Origin: CAIVSN01 sp040383945
GTDB taxonomy: Bacteria > Patescibacteriota > Gracilibacteria > BD1-5 > UBA2023
Length of the DNA: 14,563 bases
Direction of reading: 5' to 3'
Assembly: GCA_040383945.1 (NCBI GenBank)
Contig: JBEICN010000026.1
Coordinates: forward strand, 1-14,563
Shown here: positions 7,302 through 14,563 of the stretch, one piece after another
Layout: every line of letters begins with the position of its first letter
Position numbering within the stretch: the first letter of the stretch is position 1
Translations under genes and position numbers: made by a program
The notes under the pieces: generated by a model
The model's database searches: none
Seen by the model: the letters and a program-made list of their open reading frames with translations, nothing else
What the model was told of the DNA's origin: nothing

Positions 7302-7982
7302 ATGCCTCATCCAAGACTCTGTGAGCCCAAGAGAGTTTGTCTCCTCACCATAATTCTACTCGTATCTCTCATAACTACGATTCCCATGCTGAATAGTATT
7401 GAGCAACTTGATATTGCTGTTTCCCTCTTTTTCCGCGAACGTGTTACTGCGGGGGACTTTTTGGCTCCGTATGTGAGTTTTTTTTCGGATTTCGCGGTCA
7501 TTGCTGTGGCAGTATTCTTGGTGGTTTTATGGTTATATGCTGTCATGAAGAAAGACGTCGGTTACAAAATTATTGCACTTGATATTTTATATGCCATACT
7601 TTTTGCCTTTGCGGTATATTGGATTTTGCAATTTGGACTCCCGATGCGTCCGAGGCCTGAGACTATCACAGCCTTGCCACCACTCATCAATCACTTACCT
7701 GATAACTCTTTTCCGTCCGGACATGCAATTTTTGCGGGCGCGTCGGTAGTGGCTATAGGCTATTTTCTCAGCATGCCTATTTCTACCGGATTCGCGATAC
7801 TTGGTGTTATCATGCTCGTTTGTCGAGTGATTGCAGGAGTGCATTACTTTGGTGACGTGTTTGTCGGAATTATCATAGGTGCCCTGCTGGCGCGTTTGTA
7901 CATTGCTTTTCGTGACAAGGTCGGCATTAAAACCATGCTGCATACCCTCCCGCTCAAAATTGCATCTTTCTTCCGCTTATAG
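7302..7982 (+). CDS. PAP2-family phosphatase, membrane protein
   Basis: An integral membrane lipid phosphatase of the PAP2 superfamily, which in bacteria often recycles undecaprenyl pyrophosphate (BcrC/PgpB type). The 226 residues hold five to six hydrophobic helices. Of the three PAP2 motifs, the second is SFPSGH (PSGH at 138-141) and the third is CRVIAGVHYFGD, with Arg175, His181 and Asp185; the usual Ser before that Arg is Cys. The first is represented by RPRP at 116-119, but the Lys that normally precedes it is not evident. The gene has no UGA codon and ends in TAG. The lipid substrate cannot be told from the sequence; a role in envelope building is the usual one. Confidence 0.9.
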   Translation: MPHPRLCEPKRVCLLTIILLVSLITTIPMLNSIEQLDIAVSLFFRERVTAGDFLAPYVSFFSDFAVIAVAVFLVVLWLYAVMKKDVGYKIIALDILYAILFAFAVYWILQFGLPMRPRPETITALPPLINHLPDNSFPSGHAIFAGASVVAIGYFLSMPISTGFAILGVIMLVCRVIAGVHYFGDVFVGIIIGALLARLYIAFRDKVGIKTMLHTLPLKIASFFRL

Positions 7983-8045
7983 TCTCTCAAATTCCGTATT
8001 TGATGGCAAGCTAGGTGATGCGTGTGTGGTTGGAAGTATTTGCGG

Positions 8046-8073
8046 TTGGATTTTCACCGACTTGAAATAGAAT
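8046..8073 (+). promoter_or_regulatory. Candidate promoter of bcp-ymdB
   Basis: TTGGAT (8046-8051) and TAGAAT (8068-8073) with a 16-bp spacer, 31 bases before the peroxiredoxin start. The rest of the 120-bp gap after the PAP2 gene shows no coding sequence. Confidence 0.45.
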
Positions 8074-8104
8074 ATAGTTAAAATTTTTTCATCCAAACCC
8101 CGCC

Positions 8105-8548
8105 ATGAGCGCCTATGTCGTTTCAAGTTCTGATGGAACTTCTGCTACCACAACACTCGATGCTATTCTCAGGGAAAGCCCGCGCACGCTTTTGTATTTT
8201 TACCCAAAAGACCAAACTCCTGGGTGCACTTTGGAAGGCCAAGATTTCACTCGACTCCTTCCTGATTTTGCTCAAAAAAATATCAAGATAATTGGTGTTT
8301 CCATGGATGGCCCGAGTTCTCATAAGAGCTTTCAGGAAAATTGCGGAATTCGTCTTTCTCTCATCACGGACGATGGCTCTCTTGCTGCCAAGTTTGGCGT
8401 TATGGGAGAAAAAAATATGTATGGAAAAATAGTTTTTGGCCTGTTACGATCCACCTTTCTGGTGAACTCAAATGGAGATATACTTCAAGAGTGGAGAAAT
8501 GTGCGCGCCAAATGACATGCAGAAAAAGTACTTCGAGAAATTCTTTAA
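8105..8548 (+). CDS. bcp: Thioredoxin-dependent peroxiredoxin, BCP/PrxQ type
   Basis: Reduces hydrogen peroxide and organic peroxides in the cytoplasm with electrons from thioredoxin. The family core FYPKDQTPGCTLEGQDF is clear, with the peroxidatic Cys at residue 41. The resolving Cys five residues later, found in E. coli BCP, is missing; Cys80 (QENCGI) could serve instead, as in BCPs with the second Cys in a later helix. RSTFLVNSNGDI matches the conserved RSTF-I/L element. A UGA at 8513-8515 is read as Gly and restores the family C-terminus K-G-H-A-E-K-V-L; with UGA as stop the last 11 residues are lost. Total 147 residues, stop TAA. The phosphodiesterase gene follows after 15 bases, so they are probably one operon. 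Confidence 0.94.
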
Positions 8549-8563
8549 CGCGACCGTATTAGT

Positions 8564-9376
8564 ATGAAACTTCTCATATTTGGAGATATATATGGCAGAA
8601 AAGGGCGAGAGCTTCTTGAGCGCTATTTACCGTGATTGCGTGATGAACATGCACCCGATTTTGTGATGGTAAATTCAGAAAATCTTACCAACGGAAAATG
8701 ACCGATTCCGCAACATCTCGAAGAAATGCAAAAGTGCGGAGTAGATATTTTTACGGGAGGTAATCATAGCTTTTCCAACATGGAATTCATAGCCGAGTAC
8801 ATGAATGCCCCAAATTCTCCACAGCTTCGTCCTGCAAATTTTTATGAATCCGATCATTTTCGCTTGCCGGGCAGGTGAGTCGGGATTTTTGAAAAAAACA
8901 ATAAACGACTTCTTGTCATCAATCTTATATCTGGCAATTTTCTTAAGGATGATGTGTATAATCCATTTCTCAAAGTTGATGAGATATTGCGCGAACATCC
9001 GCTGAGTGCATATGATGGGATTATTGTAGACTTTCATCGTGAAAGCACTGCCGAAAGCTATTGCATGGCAGAGTGGTTGTCTGGCAGAGTAAGCCTTCAG
9101 TATGGGACTCATACCCATGTTCAAACCAATGATGATCGCATTCTTCCATCATGAACCTGAGCCATGACCGATGTTGGTATGACCGGAGCGCTCAACTCCT
9201 CTATAGGACAAGAATTCGCCGGTTGGCTACCAAATTTTATCAGTGGAACCTGACATTTTTCTCCCAAAAGAGCCACCGAAATGGGACCATGAGTAGTGTG
9301 TGGTTTAGTGGCCGAAATTGAGTCTGGAAAGTGTGTTCACATTCAAAAAATTCGAATTCTCGAGGCGACTTCTTAA
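8564..9376 (+). CDS. ymdB: YmdB/TIGR00282-family metallophosphoesterase
   Basis: A calcineurin-like phosphoesterase; the Bacillus member YmdB hydrolyses 2',3'-cyclic nucleotides and affects cell fate and RNA turnover. The 270-residue frame exists only when seven UGA codons are read as Gly (8633, 8699, 8876, 9152, 9158, 9251, 9290). The metal-binding pattern is intact: GD at 7-8, NSEN with Glu39, GGNHS with Asn67 and His68, DFHRE, and GTHTHVQT. Other family marks are RPANF, LPSGTGAMTDVGMTG and NPFLKVD. Two UGA fall in SGTGAMTD, where the family has conserved Gly. With UGA as stop the gene shatters into unrelated-looking pieces. There is no Shine-Dalgarno sequence, and it follows bcp by 15 bases. 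The substrate here is inferred from the family. Confidence 0.94.
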
Positions 9377-9426
9377 GTTTTTTTGAAAATGTCTTGAATT
9401 AAATATTTTTTTTGTAGACTTGTCAA

Positions 9427-9462
9427 GTCCGAAGTCGGACAAATACCAATACGGTCCGAAGT
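9427..9462. repeat. Repeated GTCCGAAGT with palindrome in 5' leader
   Basis: The nonamer GTCCGAAGT occurs at 9427-9435 and again at 9454-9462. The first copy is part of a hairpin-capable palindrome (GTCCG 9427-9431 with CGGAC 9436-9440). Both lie in the 5' leader of the small gene at 9495. This could be a protein-binding site or RNA hairpin, or it could be chance. Confidence 0.35.
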
Positions 9463-9494
9463 TGGGCTATCACAAACACAAAAAGGAATCCCAC

Positions 9495-9719
9495 ATGCAA
9501 TTGTATATTCCCCCAAATCTGGTTAAGTATGTGGCGAAAATCGCCAATGAGGTACTTGCAGAAGAGGGGTCGCAACAGCGATTCAATGACCACGGCAAGC
9601 CATGTCGTCGTACCCAGGATGTTGATCCTGTGTACCATGCAAAACTCACGGCACAATCTCGGAAAGATTCCGATGATCGTGCCAGAAGAATGATTGGCGG
9701 ACGCCTGCCAATCGTATAG
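9495..9719 (+). CDS. Small orphan basic protein (74 aa)
   Basis: I do not recognise it. The ATG is chosen because AAGGA (9483-9487) stands seven bases before it, the only good Shine-Dalgarno sequence before any gene in the window. The predicted protein starts with a helix-like segment IPPNLVKYVAKIANEVLAEEG, then a charged, Arg/Asp/Gln-rich part ending in DDRARRMIGGRLPIV. It has one Cys (KPCRR) and no signal or membrane segment. It contains no UGA and uses more G/C-ending codons than its neighbours. A strong terminator follows. The ribosome binding site, base use and isolation would fit a transferred gene. An upstream TTG (9420) would extend it, but that part looks non-coding. Confidence 0.65.
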   Translation: MQLYIPPNLVKYVAKIANEVLAEEGSQQRFNDHGKPCRRTQDVDPVYHAKLTAQSRKDSDDRARRMIGGRLPIV

Positions 9720-9736
9720 CTCACTCTGAGCGTCCA

Positions 9737-9765
9737 AGCCCGTCGGTATGACGGGCTGTTTTTTT
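9737..9765 (+). terminator. Intrinsic terminator after small orphan gene
   Basis: Perfect 8-bp stem AGCCCGTC (9737-9744) with GACGGGCT (9750-9757), loop GGTAT, then G and seven T. It starts 17 bases past the stop of the 74-residue gene. Confidence 0.95.
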
Positions 9766-9787
9766 GTGTTTTATTCTGGACTCAGAC

Positions 9788-9815
9788 TTGAATTTTCGCT
9801 CAGGTGACATAAAAT
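9788..9815 (+). promoter_or_regulatory. Promoter of the htrA-like gene
   Basis: TTGAAT (9788-9793) and TAAAAT (9810-9815) with a 16-bp spacer. The ATG is 18 bases past the -10, giving a 5' leader of about ten bases or so with no room for a normal Shine-Dalgarno site. Confidence 0.55.
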
Positions 9816-9833
9816 AAGTTTTTAATTTTTTTC

Positions 9834-11039
9834 ATGAAATTCGCTCGTCTTTTTCTTGCTACGGTATGCATTTGTATCGTTATGTCCTCCATATCCGCAT
9901 ATGTCATGATTAAATTTTTGATGAGTGTTGTAGATACCAATCAAGATAATCAGCTTGCTCAAAAAGAAGCACCAGCTCCAGCACTTCCTTCTGTAACTAC
10001 CAACGTGGATCTTGCCGGGCTCGAATCCGGTGTAAAGTCTATTGCAAGCCAAGTGAGTCCATCGGTGGTTTCTATTGTAATTACCAAGGAAGTTCAGACT
10101 TACCGCACTGATCCATATGGATTTTTCTTTGAACCAGCAGGAACTATCAAAAAGAAAGTGGGGTGAGGTACTGGTTTTTTTGTCTCCAAAGATGGCTATG
10201 TTCTCACAAACAAACATGTGGTGAGTGACCCAAAGGCAGAGTACACCATTATTCTTGCTGATGGCCGGGAACTTATCGGAAGAGTTCTTGCGTATGACCC
10301 GACTACAGATCTTGCGGTCATGCGTGCTTTTGTAGACCTCAAAACTCCATATAGCAATGCGACAGCATTGAGTTTTGTGGATTCTCAGAGTCAGGTGGAA
10401 ATCGGCTCATTTGTGATTGCCGTTGGAAATGCGTTATCAGAATTTCAGAATACAGTAACATTCTGAGTAGTATCAGGTTTGGGAAGACAAATTGAGGCAT
10501 CAGGTGGTGCTTCTGGATCAGAGCTACTCTCTGGTCTTATTCAGACGGATACTGCCATAAACCCTGGAAATTCTGGTGGACCACTGGTCAATCTTCAAGG
10601 AAAAGTTGTCGGTATCAATACGGCTATTTCTGCTGGAGCAAATGGTATTTGATTTAGTATTCCGCTTTCTGCACGAGTGGTCGATTCTATGATTAAGTCT
10701 GTTGTTAAATATGCTCAAATAAAGCGTTCCTTCATCGGGATTCGGTATTCTGTCTTAAATCAAACGATGGCAGAATCACTCGGCCTCTCATTTTCAGAAG
10801 GCGCACTTATTGGCTCTAGTGGAAATAATCCAGCGGTAATTCCAGGATCTCCATGAGAGAAGGCGGGATTAAAAGAAGGTGATGTTATCGTGGAAGTTGA
10901 TGGCAAAAAATTATCCTCCTCATTCTGACTTCGCGATGCTCTAGCTGAAAAATTGCCAGGAGACACGATTGCGCTTAAGGTATTTAAAAAAACAGCAAGT
11001 CAGCTCGATCTTGTTGAGCTTACGCTTGGAGAGAGTTAG
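9834..11039 (+). CDS. htrA: HtrA/DegP-family serine protease with PDZ domain
   Basis: A membrane-anchored protease of the trypsin-like S1C family that degrades misfolded envelope proteins. The 401 residues have an N-terminal membrane segment (about 7-32), a Pro/Ala linker, the protease domain, and one PDZ domain (about 305-395). The triad is complete: His128 (VLTNKHVV), Asp159 (TTDLAVM) and Ser247 (PGNSGGPL). Five UGA codons are read as Gly: residues 111, 211, 273, 341 and 365. Residue 111 gives the GGGTGFFVS motif, 211 gives VTFGVVSGLG, and 273 gives NGIGFSIPL, all conserved Gly positions. With UGA as stop the catalytic His and Ser fall in different fragments. It has its own promoter and no Shine-Dalgarno sequence. 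Stop TAG. Confidence 0.96.
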
Positions 11040-11157
11040 ATAAGCGCTCTCAAGCGTTCTGGTCTTTTATGCCAAAAGTTTTTTGTTTCTTTTTTGCTCT
11101 CTCATGGTTTTTTTCCTTGCTTTTCGCCCTGCTTCTTATACACTCAAAGAACACTCG

Positions 11158-11179
11158 CAGCGCTTATAGCGCTGTTTTT
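11158..11179 (+). terminator. Intrinsic terminator between htrA and hisS
   Basis: Stem CAGCGC (11158-11163) with GCGCTG (11169-11174), loop TTATA, then five T. It lies about 120 bases past the htrA stop. The T-rich stretch between (11040-11157) has no supported gene. Confidence 0.75.
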
Positions 11180-11226
11180 CTTCTCTTTTTCTCAGAGAAA
11201 GCTATCGATTTACTATCCAGAATATT

Positions 11227-12576
11227 ATGGCAGAATTTCCGCAACGCGTTCGTGGCATGCAAGATCTCTTTGGAGAGTACCAGAGATACTTTAATTTTGT
11301 AAAAAAAGTGGTTCGCCATGAATTCCGAAAAAGCGGATTTACGCGAATTTCTACACCAGTGGTCGAAACAAAAGATCTGATTGTTCGGTCTGCAGGAATA
11401 GGCTCCGATGTGGTGTCAAAGGAAATGTACGAGCTCGTGGACAAAAAAGGTCGAGAACTCGTTCTCAAGCCGGAATCTACTCCCGGAGTACTGCGCGCCT
11501 ATGTTGAAAATAACCTACAAGAAGAGCCACAGCCGGTCTACTGGTACTATATTGAACATCATTTCCGATATGATCGACCACAAAAAGGGAGGTATCGTCA
11601 GTTTCACCAGGTCTGAGGAGAAATTATCGGGGAAGTAGATCCGATATTGGATGCCAATATGATCTATGTTGGGTGTTCCATTCTTGATGGTCTGGGTCTC
11701 AAGGGAAAATATGTTGTAAAAATAAACACTCTCGGCGTTGCTCGAGAGCGCGAAAAGTACATCATGGAACTACAAAGTTTTTTTGAAGCACGCAAACATC
11801 TTCTCGATGAGGTGGATCAGGCTCGACTAGCAACCAACCCACTTCGACTTTTGGATTCAAAGAATGAGGACGTGAAAGAATTACTCAAGGTAGCACCAAA
11901 AATGGTCGATTTTCTCAAGAAGGAATCAGCAGAATTTTATACCAAGGTGAAGGAGTATCTTGATATCCTCGGGGTTCCATATGTAGAAGATCATACGCTA
12001 GTTCGTGGACTGGATTATTACTCTCATACGGTTTGGGAATGGGTCGATGGATCAGGTCGAACTCAAGACGCATTCGGTGGCGGTGGGAGATATGACGGAC
12101 TTGCCAAAGCGCTCGGTCATAAAGAAGAAATACCAGCTGTTGGGTTTGCTCTGGGGGCAGAACGACTTATCGAAGCGGTTATGGACGCTGGAGTTACTTT
12201 GCGCAATAAAGATGGTATACACCTTTGTTTTATTCAACTCGGAGATGAAGCAAAAAAGATTATGCTTCCTCTTTCCATTGAAGCAAGAAATCGGGGTCTC
12301 AATTCACTACTTTCTCTCGGAACTCCATCCCTTAAAATTCAAATGAAAAAAGCCAATCGGCTCAAAGCGCGTTTTGTTGCGATTGTTGGCATCATGGAGG
12401 CGAAGAAATGAGTTTGCCAACTCAAAGATATGCTCCATGGTACTCAAGTTGAAGTCAAAATTGACGAGTTGCTCGATAAAGTGATTTCGCAAATTGACCC
12501 CAAAGAACTCGATTTTTATGCGCCTGCCAAAGATTGGGTGGTAGTTGAGCCAGTGGCGGTGCCGAGTGAGGAATAG
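11227..12576 (+). CDS. hisS: Histidyl-tRNA synthetase
   Basis: A class II aminoacyl-tRNA synthetase that charges tRNA-His. The 449 residues show motif 1 (RISTPVVE), motif 2 (HHFRYDRPQKGRYRQFHQ), the two histidine-binding motifs LVRGLDYYSHTVWEW and GGGGRYDGL, and motif 3 (AVGFALGAERL), followed by the anticodon-binding domain (from about residue 335). Two UGA codons are read as Gly: residue 130 (11614-11616, in FHQVGGE, where the family has a conserved Gly) and residue 395 (12409-12411, in MEAKKGVCQLKDM). After the anticodon domain there is a tail of about 25 residues, DPKELDFYAPAKDWVVVEP and more, which typical HisRS lack. The start is ATG with no Shine-Dalgarno sequence; the stop is TAG. Confidence 0.96.
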
Positions 12577-12602
12577 AGGAGATTCTTTGGAGTAGAGATA
12601 TT

Positions 12603-12630
12603 TTGTTTTTGAAAACTAGGGATCTAATAA
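12603..12630 (+). promoter_or_regulatory. Candidate rRNA promoter P1
   Basis: TTGTTT (12603-12608) and TAATAA (12625-12630) with a 16-bp spacer, in an A/T-rich stretch just after hisS. Weaker than the promoter that follows. Confidence 0.4.
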
Positions 12631-12637
12631 TTTTCTT

Positions 12638-12665
12638 TTGACAAAGCGAGTTATTCTCATACGAT
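12638..12665 (+). promoter_or_regulatory. rRNA promoter P2
   Basis: Consensus -35 TTGACA (12638-12643) and -10 TACGAT (12660-12665), spacer 16 bp. The sequence after the -10 is GC-rich (ACGCGAGC), as in the discriminators of stringently controlled rRNA promoters. It lies about 230 bases before 16S. Confidence 0.65.
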
Positions 12666-12712
12666 ACGCGAGCTCTTTTTTGAAAGAAGCACTGGTTTTG
12701 ACCAAAGTTGCT

Positions 12713-12723
12713 TGCTCCTTAAC
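12713..12723 (+). promoter_or_regulatory. boxA-like antitermination element in rRNA leader
   Basis: TGCTCCTTAAC differs by one base from the rRNA boxA core TGCTCTTTAAC, the NusB/NusE binding site. A small hairpin just upstream, TGGT-TTTG-ACCA (12693-12704), stands where boxB would be. Confidence 0.6.
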
Positions 12724-12757
12724 CCATACACAAGAAGATGAACATCTTCTTGAGAGA
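12717..12757 (+). repeat. 5' strand of the 16S processing stem
   Basis: This leader segment is the near-complement of 14524-14563 just past 16S: 12 bp uninterrupted (12746-12757 with 14524-14535), an internal loop, 10 bp (12733-12742 with 14538-14547), then further pairs with a few mismatches down to 12717/14563 at the window edge. Such a stem is the usual RNase III target that frees precursor 16S. The segment is also self-complementary (12732-12740 with 12743-12751). Confidence 0.85.
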
Positions 12758-12796
12758 ACAAAAGATACAACCAAGTACAAAAAACAAAGAAGAAAT

Positions 12797-12865
12797 CCTT
12801 GGTCCCCCTCTTGTTACCAGAAGCACTCCATTCCGGAGGTGCAGACGCTACAAGAGAACCCAAGG
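12797..12865 (+). other. Structured hairpin in 16S leader
   Basis: CCTTGG (12797-12802) pairs with CCAAGG (12860-12865), and inside it CTCTTGT (12808-12814) with ACAAGAG (12850-12856). At the tip GCAC-TCC can pair with GGA-GTGC around 12822-12842. It lies between the processing stem and the mature 5' end, so it would be trimmed off with the leader. Confidence 0.6.
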
Positions 12866-12897
12866 TCACGATTTCCCGCAAGGGATTTCATGCTATC

Positions 12898-14481
<1,584 letters not shown>

Positions 14482-14563
14482 ACAATTTGTATCGCCCAAA
14501 GGATCTCAAGTCCCAAACGGCACTCTCTCAAGAAGCCTTCATCTTCTGGTGTGTGAGGTAAGG
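14482..14563 (+). other. Start of the rRNA spacer with 3' strand of the processing stem
   Basis: Non-coding sequence after 16S. Bases 14524-14563 pair with 12717-12757 in the leader. No tRNA gene begins before the window ends; 23S would lie beyond the edge. Confidence 0.75.

Noticed and set aside
9423..9737. Minus-strand ORFs opposite the small orphan gene
   Set aside because: The plus-strand gene has an AAGGA site, ATG and terminator; the minus frames lack these and look like shadows.
11069..11302. 77-residue hydrophobic ORF between htrA and hisS
   Set aside because: It overlaps a clear terminator and the first 76 bases of hisS in another frame, and its hydrophobic look comes from T-rich DNA.
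2345..12576. Frameshifted or pseudogene versions of recF, infC, htrA, hisS and ymdB
   Set aside because: All interruptions are single UGA codons in the correct frame at Gly positions, so recoding explains them without any damage.
12732..12751. AAGAAGATG..CATCTTCTT hairpin as a terminator
   Set aside because: No T run follows it, and it lies in the rRNA leader within the processing stem.

Overview
The window comes from a bacterium that reads UGA as glycine (genetic code 25), as in the Candidate Phyla Radiation groups Gracilibacteria (BD1-5) and Absconditabacteria (SR1). With UGA as stop, recF, infC, hisS, htrA, bcp and a YmdB-type phosphodiesterase all look broken. With UGA as Gly each becomes one full-length gene, and many of the UGA codons fall on glycines that are conserved in the family (RGRE in IF3, the Gly before the second RecF signature, the Gly-rich motifs of HtrA and YmdB). 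Every supported gene ends in TAA or TAG. About 23 UGA codons are read through in nine genes, plus one more in a doubtful small gene. Start codons almost never have a Shine-Dalgarno sequence.

Layout. 1-103 has no supported gene. 104-269 is a minus-strand tRNA-Cys(GCA) with promoter and terminator. 319-2006 is a minus-strand cluster of three genes of unknown function (three-helix membrane protein, lipoprotein, soluble helical protein). Divergent from it are gatC and recF (2052-3448), closed by a terminator that overlaps the recF stop. 3569-5215 is a secreted, multi-domain, wall- or membrane-anchored surface protein with its own terminator. 5273-6904 is a translation operon, rpsT-infC-rpmI-rplT, with promoter and terminator; its S20 carries a histone-H1-like tail.

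7017-9376 holds a doubtful 88-residue ORF, a PAP2 phosphatase, a BCP-type peroxiredoxin and a YmdB-type phosphodiesterase. 9495-9719 is a 74-residue orphan gene that, unlike its neighbours, has a good Shine-Dalgarno sequence. 9788-11039 is an HtrA/DegP-like serine protease with promoter, followed by hisS (11227-12576).

12603-14563 is the start of an rRNA operon: tandem promoters, boxA, a structured leader, a 16S rRNA of about 1.58 kb and the beginning of the spacer. The sequences flanking 16S are complementary and form the expected processing stem. The 16S has an expanded V1 helix, a compensated change at positions 921/1396, and an altered anti-Shine-Dalgarno flank.

Most of the window is housekeeping: translation (GatC, IF3, S20, L35, L20, HisRS, tRNA-Cys, 16S), repair (RecF), envelope quality control (HtrA, PAP2) and oxidative defence (BCP). 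I see no CRISPR array, transposase, phage module or obvious new multi-gene system. The novelty lies in the recoding, the rRNA peculiarities, the S20 tail and the unknown envelope genes. All function calls rest on reading motifs by eye; no database search was run.
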